A stretch of 54,705 bases of DNA from Saprospiraceae bacterium (GTDB lineage Bacteria > Bacteroidota > Bacteroidia > Chitinophagales > Saprospiraceae): the NCBI GenBank assembly GCA_021739645.1, contig JAIPBL010000039.1, forward strand, positions 1-54,705, written 5' to 3'. This document shows, one piece after another, positions 24,025 through 32,501 of the stretch; positions within the stretch are counted from its first letter, which is position 1; each line of letters begins with the position of its first letter. Under the pieces are notes generated by a model, which was not told the DNA's origin, ran no database searches, and worked only from the letters and a program-made list of their open reading frames with translations. The translations under genes and the position numbers were made by a program.

Positions 24025-26352
24025 CTATCGAGTCACAACTAGCCTACTTGTTAACGTGCCACCACTCACCGTCAGTTTGAGCATGTACACGCCAGTTGGT
24101 TGGTCGGAAAGGTCAAATTCGAATTGTCCGTTGGAAGTAGTGTCCTTCGCCTTTGCAATTACCCTACCTGTGATATCCAAGATATTCACCGCTACATTTT
24201 CCATGGAATTTAATTCCAGTTTTACCAAGAATTTCCCACTGGTTGGGTTGGGTGAAATGGAAAGGGATTGCAAGGATTCAATATTGGCAAGGCCAGAAAC
24301 GACATCAACGGAGGCTTCGCCTGCACAGCCGTAGGCATCGGTCACGATGACAGAATAGGAGCCAGTTGGCAGCCCAGTGGCGGTGGCAGTGGTTTGCCCA
24401 TTTGACCACAAGTAGGTGAATGGGGCAGTACCACCTGTTGTGTTGGCTGTAGCGCTGCTGTTGCCATTGTCCACAACCGTGACGGTTGGTGCACCTGTCG
24501 GTGAAAAAGTAACGACGAGAGAATCTGTTGAAACACTGCAAACTGAAGCAGTGGGCGCAGCTGCATTGGAATATGCTACACTATGGATGACCCAATCGCC
24601 TTCCAAGGGTGGAAGTGAGTTGAAACTTAAAATGCCATTCAAGTCGCTGTTGTAAGTGTCGGACAACATGGCACCTGTGACTGTGAAACCTCCTGCCAAA
24701 CCGCCCGTGCCACCCAATTCATCACTAAACTCCAGCCCATAGCCACCAGCGGTTGGGATGTCTTCTGTTCCGTCAGTTGCAATATCGAAGGTAGCATCAG
24801 GGCCGCATACCGTTACCGGAGCTGAACTTGCTAGTCCACCAGCTGAACAAGGTATGGTGGGGCAAACTGCGCCTCCAAGGCAAGTCAGGGCAGGGTAGCC
24901 ATTGTCAGTGGAAGTGCTTGGGCCTCCGCCACAAAATCCATCTTGGTTGATAACAATCAGGTAAGTGCCGTCTTCGGTGGCTGTCCAAGTGATGGTACAA
25001 CCATCGCCGTCGCCAGCGCCAAATGCATCTATCGCTCCGCTCGGGGCAATGATGGTAAACTCTGGTATCCAAGTGCCAGCGCCAGGACCATTGCACATAC
25101 TGAACGCATAAGTGCCACCAGCTATAAAACCATCCACAGAATAGGCTTCTGAGGCCCAGACCTCAAAGTCTTGTATTTCATTGAAAGGGCATCCCGTGCC
25201 ATCGTCGCAAGGGGCCCCGCCAAAAGCAGAATTGAAGTCTGTCCAGCCGGAGGTCGGGCTTGGGTTTAGCCATTCCGTACATTCAGTCGGTATTCCTCCA
25301 CCAACAATGATGGCGTCATCCGCTGAGCAACCAAAAGCATCTGTAACAGTGACTGAATAAAGCTGGCCACCAGTCAAGCCTGTGGCGGTTTCTGTTGTTT
25401 GCCCATCCGACCAGAGGTAAGTATAGGTGCCGGGGTCGCCAAAAGTTTCGACGTTAGCAGTTACAGAACCGTTGTTGTTGTCAACAAGGTTGGGGAATAA
25501 TAAAGTAGAAAAATTGATAACCATAGAGTCGGCTGAAAGGCTACAAATGCTAGCGAAGGCATCGTTGACATCAGCGTAGGTTACGCTGTAAACCACCCAG
25601 GTTCCTGCAAATGGCGGAAAACCGTAGAAGCTAAGTGTGCCATTGAAATCACTGTCAAAGGTGGAGGAATCCGGCGTGCTTGTAAACAAGAAATTGCCAT
25701 TTAGCGCGCCTGTTCCACCTGGGCTGTTGCTGAAAAACAAGCCGTGTCCACCTCCTGTAGGTATTTCTGCCGATGTGTTGATGACAGTAGCGGAATAGCC
25801 TAAACACAAGTTGACTGTATCGGTGGTCAACAGTGTACCTGCTTCACAGGCAGTTGCACAGATAGCACCGCCCGTGCAAGTCAGTGCAGGGTAGCCGTTA
25901 AAGTCGGTAGTGCTCGGATTCCCGCAATTCCCAGCTTCATTGATTACAATAACATAGGTGCCGCTTTCAGAGGCGGTCCAAGTGATGGAACAAGCGTCGC
26001 CGTCGCCAGCGCCAAAGGCATCCACGGCACCACTGGGTGCAATGATGGTGAACTCAGGCACCCAACTTCCCGCACTTGGGCCATTGCAGATGCTAAAAAC
26101 ATAAGTGCCACCAGCCATAAAGTTGTTGGCCTGATAAGCTTCGGATGCGCCAACCTCAAAAGCAGATATTTCATTGAACGGGCATCCGGTTCCATCGTCA
26201 CAAGGAGCCCCACCAAAATTGAGGTTGAAGTCAATGTAGGCGCTCGGGGGTGCGGGGAAAAGCCAATCAAGGCATTGGGCTATGGATTGGTTAACTGCGA
26301 ACAGGCTTATAAAAAGTAGCGCAGCAAGAGTAGCGTAATTTTTTTTCATCAT
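24025..26352 (-). CDS. Secreted T9SS cargo protein with duplicated domain and SprB repeats
   Basis: 775 residues. Signal peptide ending NQSIAQ; the ATG at 26349 is an equally good start. The protein is an internal duplication of about 350 residues. Each half has a Cys-rich domain (FGGAPCDDGTGCPFNEI ... PEFTIIAPSGA.DAFGAGDGD.C.ITWTA ... GTY.IVIN) and then an SprB-type repeat (TYLWSDGQTTETATGL ... YSVTVTDAFGC). The end is a type A T9SS sorting domain (ISPNPTSGKFLVKLEL ... GVYMLKLTVSGG). SprB repeats are named after the gliding adhesin SprB, so adhesion is a reasonable guess. No enzyme motif seen. Confidence 0.88.
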   Translation of the reverse strand: MMKKNYATLAALLFISLFAVNQSIAQCLDWLFPAPPSAYIDFNLNFGGAPCDDGTGCPFNEISAFEVGASEAYQANNFMAGGTYVFSICNGPSAGSWVPEFTIIAPSGAVDAFGAGDGDACSITWTASESGTYVIVINEAGNCGNPSTTDFNGYPALTCTGGAICATACEAGTLLTTDTVNLCLGYSATVINTSAEIPTGGGHGLFFSNSPGGTGALNGNFLFTSTPDSSTFDSDFNGTLSFYGFPPFAGTWVVYSVTYADVNDAFASICSLSADSMVINFSTLLFPNLVDNNNGSVTANVETFGDPGTYTYLWSDGQTTETATGLTGGQLYSVTVTDAFGCSADDAIIVGGGIPTECTEWLNPSPTSGWTDFNSAFGGAPCDDGTGCPFNEIQDFEVWASEAYSVDGFIAGGTYAFSMCNGPGAGTWIPEFTIIAPSGAIDAFGAGDGDGCTITWTATEDGTYLIVINQDGFCGGGPSTSTDNGYPALTCLGGAVCPTIPCSAGGLASSAPVTVCGPDATFDIATDGTEDIPTAGGYGLEFSDELGGTGGLAGGFTVTGAMLSDTYNSDLNGILSFNSLPPLEGDWVIHSVAYSNAAAPTASVCSVSTDSLVVTFSPTGAPTVTVVDNGNSSATANTTGGTAPFTYLWSNGQTTATATGLPTGSYSVIVTDAYGCAGEASVDVVSGLANIESLQSLSISPNPTSGKFLVKLELNSMENVAVNILDITGRVIAKAKDTTSNGQFEFDLSDQPTGVYMLKLTVSGGTLTSRLVVTR

Positions 26353-26478
26353 TAGAAAATGTTTATTGGTTAATTAATTCGGCAATTTAGCTCCAACCTT
26401 TTTTACAAATGGATTTAAGCATAATAATCTCAATGAAATGCAAGTGAAAAGACATATTGCCATTTTGAGTATCAAAGT

Positions 26479-26513
26479 AAAATGGCCAAGTACAGAGCGC
26501 ACTTGACCATTTT
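26479..26513 (-). terminator. Terminator of the PorE-like gene
   Basis: AAAATGGCCAAGT (26479-26491) pairs with ACTTGACCATTTT (26501-26513); the one mismatch is a G-U wobble on the minus transcript. U-rich sequence follows. Nothing else is seen in 26353-26580. Confidence 0.75.
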
Positions 26514-26580
26514 GGCTTAATTTCATTTTGAAGATGTTTCAAAAAATCTATCGAACTTGATAGAGCAAGACATCTCTGTG

Positions 26581-28554
26581 TCACAACCCTTCCAACACCG
26601 TAAAACTCGTCCGCCTGTTCAACTGATGCTCCTCCTCCGTGCATCTGGCGCAGGCGCAGGTTGCCTTCGGTAATGATTCCCCGTAGCCCTTCGCCGAGAG
26701 GCGCTCCACCGAAATGCCCCTCGACACGAGGTAGTCCACGGCGGACTGCGCCCGTCGCTGGCTGAGTTCGGCGTTGTAGCCGTCGTTGCCCCGGCAGTCG
26801 GTGTGCGAGCTGAGTTGGATGCGGATTTTGGGGTTCAGTTCCAGGTTCCGGGCGAGGGCGTTCAGCGTCGGTTGGGCATCCGGGCGGATGTCCCATTTGT
26901 CAAAGTCGTAGTAGATGTCCTCCAGCACGATTTCCTTGTTGAGGAAGATTTTGTCCAAAACAACCTCCACTTCAAAGGTCTGCACGGGGTTGTTCGGGTC
27001 CTTACCAATGCCTTTTGTGGAGAAAAAAGTTTCTCCCGTCAGGTAGCCGTTTTTCGTCGCAATGAATTGATAGTCTGTGTTTTCCGTCAAGTCCATACTG
27101 AAAAAACCATCCTCGGCCACCGTGAAATTTTTTACTTCCTTGCCAAATTTCACCTCAACCATTGCGCCATTGAGCGGTTTGCGGCCCAGTACTTTGGTGT
27201 CGGGGTTGTCGGCCTCGGCGTAGATTTTTTCCAGTACATAGCCTTCCAGTTTCAGCTTGTACTCAGCCACGGGCTTCACAGGTTCTGGCGGCGGTATGCG
27301 CCGCTCGAAACGGTAGAGGTCATCATTCCCATTTCCGTCCGGTCGGTTGGAGCTGAAATAGCCGACTTGCAGCACATCCAGCCCTTTTTTCGCTTGGTAA
27401 TCAATCACGTAGGCAAAATCGTCGGAGCCAGAGTTGAGCGGTGGCTTGAGGTTCTGCACAGGAGCCCATGCGCCGCCAGCACTTTTGTAGGTTTTGAAAA
27501 TGTCCAGTCCGCCCATGCCGGGATGGAAGTCGCTGGCGAAGTAGAGCGTGTCGCCGTCCAGCCACGGGAATTTCTCGTTGCCGATGGTGTTCACGGTGCG
27601 GGGCATGAGTTTGGGTTCGGTCCATTTTTCGTCCCGGCCACGTTCGCTCGACCAAAGGTCATAGCCGCCCCAGCCGTCCTTGGAATTAGAGGAAAAATAA
27701 AGCGTGCTACCGTCGGCGCTGAGGGCCGGGTGACCGTAGTTGATGCCGTTTTGCTGAAAAGGCAGTGCCACAGGGTCTGACCACTTCGAGCCGTCCCATT
27801 TGCTGGATATTATTTTGCAGAAATTGTCCTCTTTTTTGTCACCGTAGCAGCGGGTGAAGTAGAGTTCCGTATTAGCCTTATTAAACGTGGCCGTACCTTC
27901 GTTGTTTGGGGTATTTAGTTGGTTGTCAAATGGTTGCACATCGTTGGACTGCAAGTCGGCGGTAAACAGGTCGGAGAATTCATTGCCCGTCCATTTGTAG
28001 GTATCGTCGCCGGTGGCGGCTTGTCGGTCGGAGGTGAACACGATTTTACCTGGCTGAAAAATGGCCGGAGCATAGTCTGCACCGGGGCTGCTGAAAGGTA
28101 AAATGGTGGCAGCATACGCCTTTGATTTCTCTTCTTTCCAGCCTTTGGCCACTTGGCAAGCGGCAATTTCCCGTTTGTACTCGTAGGGGCTTCCGATTTC
28201 AATGCCCAGTTCCTTGAACTGTTTCATGGCCTCGTCGTACTGCTCTTGTTGTTTGAGGGAGTAGGCGTATTCCCGAAGGGCGTCGGTGCCATAGCCATCG
28301 TCGAAGGCTTTTTTGTACCAATCGGAGGCGCTGGCTGGCTTGTTGAGCATCCGGTAGCTTTCGCCGAGTTGGAAGGCGATTTTGCCTTTTTCTACCCGGC
28401 TTTTGGCTTTTTGGTGCTCTTTTTTGAGCAAATCCACTGCTACTGCATACTGTTTTCGGTCCACAGCAAAGTTGCCATCCTTGACTTTTTGGGTGTAGTT
28501 GCAAGCAGCGAGCGCAAAAATTGCAAATAAGAAAAAGGCGTATAAACTCTTCAT
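26581..28554 (-). CDS. PorE-like OmpA-family lipoprotein (T9SS component candidate)
   Basis: 657 residues from the ATG at 28554 (MKSLYAFFLFAIFALAAC, lipobox LAAC); an in-frame start at 28617 would bury the signal peptide. Domain order is TPR-like helices (about 25-130), a PD40 five-bladed-type propeller (about 160-420; LYFSSNSKDGWGGYDLW, LYFASDFHPGMGGLDIF, YFSSNRPDGNGNDDLYRF), a carboxypeptidase-regulatory-like domain (about 440-540) and an OmpA peptidoglycan-binding domain (IYYDFDKWDIRPDA ... SSHTDCRGND ... NAELSQRRAQSAVDYLV ... GYGES). This is the architecture and size of PorE of Porphyromonas gingivalis, which tethers the T9SS to peptidoglycan. Several PorE-like paralogues are usual per genome, so orthology is not certain. 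Confidence 0.85.
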   Translation of the reverse strand: MKSLYAFFLFAIFALAACNYTQKVKDGNFAVDRKQYAVAVDLLKKEHQKAKSRVEKGKIAFQLGESYRMLNKPASASDWYKKAFDDGYGTDALREYAYSLKQQEQYDEAMKQFKELGIEIGSPYEYKREIAACQVAKGWKEEKSKAYAATILPFSSPGADYAPAIFQPGKIVFTSDRQAATGDDTYKWTGNEFSDLFTADLQSNDVQPFDNQLNTPNNEGTATFNKANTELYFTRCYGDKKEDNFCKIISSKWDGSKWSDPVALPFQQNGINYGHPALSADGSTLYFSSNSKDGWGGYDLWSSERGRDEKWTEPKLMPRTVNTIGNEKFPWLDGDTLYFASDFHPGMGGLDIFKTYKSAGGAWAPVQNLKPPLNSGSDDFAYVIDYQAKKGLDVLQVGYFSSNRPDGNGNDDLYRFERRIPPPEPVKPVAEYKLKLEGYVLEKIYAEADNPDTKVLGRKPLNGAMVEVKFGKEVKNFTVAEDGFFSMDLTENTDYQFIATKNGYLTGETFFSTKGIGKDPNNPVQTFEVEVVLDKIFLNKEIVLEDIYYDFDKWDIRPDAQPTLNALARNLELNPKIRIQLSSHTDCRGNDGYNAELSQRRAQSAVDYLVSRGISVERLSAKGYGESLPKATCACARCTEEEHQLNRRTSFTVLEGL

Positions 28555-28762
28555 CGTTTCAGTTTTTTTGAAAAAACGCTTCATTCCGGGCTTTGTTGCC
28601 GTGAAATGGACGGCCAAATTACCGAACGGTTCTTTTGCTGGCGCAAAATCTTCCTTTTATACCGACGAAAAGGCATTCCAAACTGCTGATTTTCATCAAA
28701 ATAATCTTTTCTTTGCTTTGGCTTTCGAACTACGCAACATACTAACAAAAACATGTAATACT

Positions 28763-29227
28763 ATGAGTAACTCACTTCTCGTCACTTCTGACCTTCGTTC
28801 TGTTGTTTTGATAGATAGTTTAAAAAATGACCAAAAGCTTTCGATTGGCAAGCGGGGCGTTTTGTTATCCGTGCTTGGCAGTGACATCTGCGCCACCGAA
28901 GTGCCAGCCAGTCTAGAAAAATTCGTGGATGACACAGCAAATAGCAGTAAGGCGTTCTACGAGTTCGACGCAAGCGATGCCATCAAGAATCAGCTGTGCA
29001 TCACCTATAATGACGGGAATAACACGGTTTTTATTATTGGGATAACGGATGTAATTGCCAATCTTTCGGGACCAACTGAAATACCCCAGAATAAGGTAAA
29101 AACATTTTCTGTAAAAATGAAGAACAATACTAACACCGGATTAACTTCTCCAAGTGTTATTTTGGTTCGTCTGGAGACCATTGGCATAAAGCGGCTAATA
29201 CGGTTCTATTATCTGCCATCAGCATAA
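28763..29227 (+). CDS. Hypothetical protein, 154 aa
   Basis: ATG at 28763 (MSNSLLVTSDLRSVVLID). The frame is open further upstream to 28499, but that part overlaps the start and leader of the divergent PorE-like gene. No signal peptide, no membrane segment and no family recognised. The protein alternates strands and loops (RGVLLSVLGSDICATEVP, NTVFIIGITDVIANLSGP). It overlaps no other gene and ends 10 bases before the convergent gene at 29237. Together with that gene it forms a lower-GC stretch, suggesting the pair may be accessory DNA. Confidence 0.6.
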   Translation: MSNSLLVTSDLRSVVLIDSLKNDQKLSIGKRGVLLSVLGSDICATEVPASLEKFVDDTANSSKAFYEFDASDAIKNQLCITYNDGNNTVFIIGITDVIANLSGPTEIPQNKVKTFSVKMKNNTNTGLTSPSVILVRLETIGIKRLIRFYYLPSA

Positions 29228-29236
29228 TTGTTTTGA

Positions 29237-30697
29237 CTATTTCAATTTTGTATTTGCCCATATCATGAGTTCGTCTAATCCAAGCAGATTTTCTGTGTTG
29301 GGTTGTTGCTTTAATTCTGATAAGTATTGACGAAGGGTTCGGACAGAAGATTTAAATTCGTTGACTGGTGCATTGAAGATAGGCTTAAGGTAAACATTCA
29401 AAACTGTTTCTTCAATGGATTCTTGACTATTTTCATTTGCTTTATAAAACCGGAAAGCTGACCGGATTTCTAGGTCTAGTTGCTCATATTTGTCAAGCTC
29501 ATAGAATGATATAATTTTGTAAATTCTAATTATACGATGGATGTCCAATCTGCCACTGGTTTTCATCGTTTTTACAATATGGTCAACCCATTTAATACAA
29601 TTATGGAAATCTCCAACCAGAAAATATACAGTAACTATATTGCCTGCTAATACAATATTTTTTTTTAAGCCAAATTTGTTCATACCCTCAATGATTTCAG
29701 GCAATAGTTTATTGGCATCCGAAAATTCATTCTTGTTTAAATGGTACAATAACTTAGAAAGTGATATGTACCGAAATATCACTTTTTGGTTATGCAAGTT
29801 TCCACTAGATTTTTCATTTTTAAGGCGTTCATACCATTCCTGTGCTTCATTTTTTTTATCCTCCAATTTATAGCAACAGTTTACCAAATTGGCGATTTCG
29901 TTAATGTATCTATGGAATTCCTCTTCTTTAATCATTGGTAATTCCTCCCACCATTCTACGGCTTTTCTTGAATAAGCATAAACATTATCCATGTCGCCCA
30001 AAATATTGTAATACACCATGTTGCATTGTAGATACCTTCGCATGGCCTGCAAAGAACTCGGCTTATTTTCACTATTAAGTAATTCGAGCGGGAGCTGCTT
30101 CTTCATTGTCTCAACCCGGTTTTCATCATTGGGATTAAAGTCCCGATATAGTTCCAATAACAACCGATAATACAAATCCAAATACTTCAACTCCTCATCA
30201 ATCGCCTTCAGCGTCCGTTCCCGTTCCTCGTTCAGCGTCTCGATGTGCTCCAACTGCACCCTCGCCCGCCGGTCAAAGAGCGACACCTGCTCCTCCCGGT
30301 TGATTTCCAACAGTGTAAACTGGTCTTCCAGTTCGGCGGCCATAGCCTTTGCCTCGGCAATGCGCTCGGTACTTTGGTCGTAGAGGCCCCGCTCGTAGAG
30401 GTAGCGGGCATCCATCAGTCGCTCTTTCACCTGGGCGGCCTTTGAGGATTGGCTGCGGTAATCCCGCATACTGCGGAGGATGGCCTCATATAAATAGGCC
30501 TTGTCGGAGGAGAGGTTGGCAGCGAATTTCTTTTTAAGCGGTTCCTCGTCGTACTCCTCTTGGTTGTTCACCGCATCGAAAAGGGCGAGGTAGCGGCTGT
30601 CAGAGCGGCCGCTCTTTTTGGCGTCCAACACGAAGTAGCGTTTCTCCGATTTGGACATGGCCTGTACGAGGTGGAAAAGGTCTTCTTTACTTCGCAT
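29237..30697 (-). CDS. Large helical (TPR-like) protein of unknown function, 486 aa
   Basis: Starts MRSKEDLFHLVQAMSKSEKRYFVL. Almost wholly alpha-helical, with a coiled-coil-like stretch (about 130-175, LNEERERTLKAIDEELKYLDLYYRLLLELYRDF split over several helices) and TPR-like helix pairs afterward (YYNILGDMDNVYAYSRKAVEWWEEL; AQEWYERLKNE). No signal peptide or catalytic motif. The codons for roughly the first 170 residues are GC-rich and those for the rest markedly AT-rich, with the change near 30170. The N-terminal MSKSEKRYF pattern is, from memory, seen in uncharacterised Saprospiria proteins; that is not verified here. Confidence 0.75.
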   Translation of the reverse strand: MRSKEDLFHLVQAMSKSEKRYFVLDAKKSGRSDSRYLALFDAVNNQEEYDEEPLKKKFAANLSSDKAYLYEAILRSMRDYRSQSSKAAQVKERLMDARYLYERGLYDQSTERIAEAKAMAAELEDQFTLLEINREEQVSLFDRRARVQLEHIETLNEERERTLKAIDEELKYLDLYYRLLLELYRDFNPNDENRVETMKKQLPLELLNSENKPSSLQAMRRYLQCNMVYYNILGDMDNVYAYSRKAVEWWEELPMIKEEEFHRYINEIANLVNCCYKLEDKKNEAQEWYERLKNEKSSGNLHNQKVIFRYISLSKLLYHLNKNEFSDANKLLPEIIEGMNKFGLKKNIVLAGNIVTVYFLVGDFHNCIKWVDHIVKTMKTSGRLDIHRIIRIYKIISFYELDKYEQLDLEIRSAFRFYKANENSQESIEETVLNVYLKPIFNAPVNEFKSSVRTLRQYLSELKQQPNTENLLGLDELMIWANTKLK

Positions 30698-30998
30698 GGG
30701 TTGGTGTTTGTTCAGCCCGACAGAAGGTATTCTGACGAGCCATTGTTGTCAAAAGCGGCCAAAAAGTAGGGAAATCATTTTTTTTCATTTTTTTTCTGGC
30801 CTTTGGAAGTTCCAACTTTATAGAGTTGTGACCAGCATTTTTTCCTTAAATCTATTCTCGTTTTAGCAAAATCAAATTCCTTAAAACGCTGAAAAATAGT
30901 GTTTTATGGTAAAATATTTTAATGCACAAACTACCAAGCTATGATGCCGCACGATCAAATCCTATCGGTAGAAACTCCAACTGTGACCCAAATATGGA

Positions 30999-31028
30999 TT
31001 GTAGGCGTCTTGGCCCGCCTTACTTTTG
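30999..31028 (+). promoter_or_regulatory. Bacteroidota-type promoter without an obvious gene
   Basis: TTG at 30999-31001, a 19-base spacer and a perfect -7 box TACTTTTG at 31021-31028. Transcription would start near 31035 and reach the terminator at 31331. Confidence 0.55.
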
Positions 31029-31034
31029 TATCAT

Positions 31035-31366
31035 CAAAAATGATTAAGTCAAAGGACGGTATCAAGATAAGAAAGCACTGATAAAATCCCTGTAAGAAAC
31101 AAAGCGATGAACAAACATATCATGGGATTAATTTGAGATGGCGAGTGTTGGGTGATGAGACTTCCTCGTAAGACCCTGACCCCAATGACCCGCCCCTTTT
31201 AAAGTTCGACAGTTGGCAGTTTGACAGTTTGCAGTCAGGTGCTGCCCAACTTTTTAAATACAGAACAATGAACAAACCCTTTTTTGACCAAAGATTTTGG
31301 AGCGGTTATAAGTAGTTATTTTCTGTTGTCGGGTTTACCCGTTTTTGATTGGTAAACCCATTTTTT
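31035..31366 (+). ncRNA. Candidate non-coding transcript
   Basis: About 330 bases bounded by a promoter and an intrinsic terminator. It contains a possible stem AATCCC (31085-31090) with GGGATT (31124-31129). It has no open frame of note and includes one GGCAGTT-word repeat (31205-31236). I found no tmRNA, RNase P, SRP or tRNA signature, so the identity is open. Confidence 0.3.
31331..31366 (+). terminator. Plus-strand intrinsic terminator with no upstream gene
   Basis: GGGTTTACC (31331-31339) pairs with GGTAAACCC (31351-31359), followed by ATTTTTTG. Confidence 0.8.
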
Positions 31367-31578
31367 GAATTTCCTATTTTATTGAGCGATACCGGCAAAA
31401 GTACCCGGAGCATTAAACTTAAGGGTGAAAACTACCCCCTACGGCGAGGAAGCACAGCCCGGAAACAACTGGTAAAGGCTTCGCAAACTGATGAACGACC
31501 AAATGGGTTTCCCTTAACCGGAAAGACATTTACCCTTAACAGCATCAGGAAAAAAGGGCGCTTCCTTGCCTTCTTTAG

Positions 31579-31650
31579 TTTTGAGTTGCGAATTATGAGT
31601 TTTGAGTTGTCCCCAGCTCGCAACTCATTACTCAAAACTCGAAACTCCTA
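31579..31650. repeat. Period-7 inverted repeat of TTTTGAG/CAACTCA words
   Basis: About ten consecutive heptads: TTTTGAG, TTGCGAA, TTATGAG, TTTTGAG, TTGTCCC, CAGCTCG, CAACTCA, TTACTCA, AAACTCG, AAACTCC. The second half is an approximate reverse complement of the first, so the whole can fold as a long imperfect hairpin. Confidence 0.75.
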
Positions 31651-31727
31651 ACATGTAATATTGGGTGTTCTCATAGTGTGTGGGCTACCCCTGTACCAAA
31701 CGAGGGCAGGGCGTAGTTTAAAATTCC

Positions 31728-31764
31728 AGGGTTTGTCGAGCGTAAGTTCGGCAAACCCTTTTTT
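31728..31764 (+). terminator. Second plus-strand terminator with no upstream gene
   Basis: AGGGTTTGTCGA (31728-31739) pairs with TCGGCAAACCCT (31748-31759) with one U-G wobble on the plus strand, followed by TTTTTG. It implies a transcript arriving from the left. Confidence 0.8.
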
Positions 31765-31770
31765 GTTGTT

Positions 31771-31841
31771 GGGTAATTAGGTTATTGGGAGATTGAGGTA
31801 TTCGCCAATATCCCAATCATTAAATAACCCAACCCCTCAAT
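31771..31841. repeat. Period-8 inverted repeat beside the phosphoribosyltransferase stop
   Basis: Octads GGGTAATT, AGGTTATT, GGGAGATT, GAGGTATT and then the complementary AATATCCC, AATCATTA, AATAACCC, AACCCCTC. The right edge reaches the last codons of the gene ending at 31837. Confidence 0.7.
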
Positions 31842-32331
31842 TCAAATACACCCCAAACGGTTGATTGTCAGGAATTTGTACGTCAATGTTTTCGAGCAGG
31901 GTAGTAGCGAGGGAAAGGCCAAAATAGTCCACTTTCACGGGAAAGGATTTGTGGGTACGGTCAACCATGACGGCTATCTCCACTTTCTTGGGCAGGGTAT
32001 CGAGAATGGGCTTGCAGGCATAAAAAATGGTGCGACCAGTATTGGCCACATCGTCCACCACGATGATGGTTTTATCTTGTAAATAAGGGATTGGCAAGTC
32101 GAGCAATATCTCTGAAGATAGCGGGTCGGCTGGGTTGATGTGGAGGTGGGTCAGTGTGATAGTTTGGCTACTGAGGGCCGCCAATTCAGCATGTAGCAGC
32201 CGTGCGAATGCCATGCCTCGGTTATTGATTCCAGCGAGAATGATTTCTGGCTCCTCATAGTTGTGCTCCAATATCTCGATGGCAAGGCGCCGTATCTTCT
32301 GTCGTATTTTATGGTCGTCAAGTATTTGCAT
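31837..32331 (-). CDS. Phosphoribosyltransferase (PyrR-like)
   Basis: 164 residues. The type I phosphoribosyltransferase signature VVDDVANTGRT (91-101) binds PRPP. The preceding strand-loop (EIILAGINNRGMAFARLL) and the flexible hood region fit PyrR/hypoxanthine-type enzymes. PyrR in other bacteria controls pyrimidine genes and has uracil phosphoribosyltransferase activity, but no pyrimidine gene is nearby, so the substrate is left open. Cytoplasmic, single gene; heptad repeats lie on both sides (31771 and 32339). Confidence 0.85.
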   Translation of the reverse strand: MQILDDHKIRQKIRRLAIEILEHNYEEPEIILAGINNRGMAFARLLHAELAALSSQTITLTHLHINPADPLSSEILLDLPIPYLQDKTIIVVDDVANTGRTIFYACKPILDTLPKKVEIAVMVDRTHKSFPVKVDYFGLSLATTLLENIDVQIPDNQPFGVYLN

Positions 32332-32338
32332 GAGAAAG

Positions 32339-32375
32339 AAGTAAAAAGTAAAAAGGACAAAGTAAAAAGTGGGTG
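32339..32375. repeat. Period-7 repeat AGTAAAA
   Basis: Heptads AGTAAAA, AGTAAAA, AGGACAA, AGTAAAA, AGTGGGT just upstream of the phosphoribosyltransferase start (in its leader region, minus strand). Confidence 0.65.
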
Positions 32376-32471
32376 TCCAAACGTTGGCAAACTTGCTTCA
32401 GAGTGATGTTACTCCATGGTTGTAGCCACAATTTTTACAAATTTACAAAACTTCCAAGCCCCCTCAATCCG

Positions 32472-32501
32472 GAATCGCAAATCGCAAATCCGCAATCGTC
32501 A
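32472..32501. repeat. Period-7 repeat AATCGCA
   Basis: Heptads AATCGCA, AATCGCA, AATCCGC, AATCGTC reaching the 3' end of the DoxX gene, whose stop is at 32499-32501. Confidence 0.6.

Larger units (their letters stand above)
30698..31836. other. 1.1-kb region without a convincing gene
   Basis: It holds a promoter (30999-31028), two plus-strand intrinsic terminators (31331 and 31728), and several short-period repeats (31203, 31579, 31771). An open frame at 31349-31651 lacks any recognisable protein character and ends inside a heptad repeat, so I do not call it. Possible non-coding RNA locus; see findings. Confidence 0.6.

Noticed and set aside
28499-28762. N-terminal extension of the hypothetical protein at 28763
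   Set aside because: It overlaps the start and signal-peptide codons of the divergent PorE-like gene; the ATG at 28763 gives a plausible protein on its own.
31441-31540. CTGATGA...GAAA words resembling a hammerhead ribozyme core
   Set aside because: The sequence between them cannot form the required stem II and no matching stem I/III was found.
31349-31651. 100-codon plus-strand open frame
   Set aside because: No family features, biased composition, and it ends within the period-7 repeat; a non-coding explanation fits better.
31680-31720. GAGGGCAGGG word resembling part of RNase P RNA
   Set aside because: The other conserved RNase P RNA segments (GAGGAAAGTCC and the 3' ACAGAA-type helix) are not in place around it.
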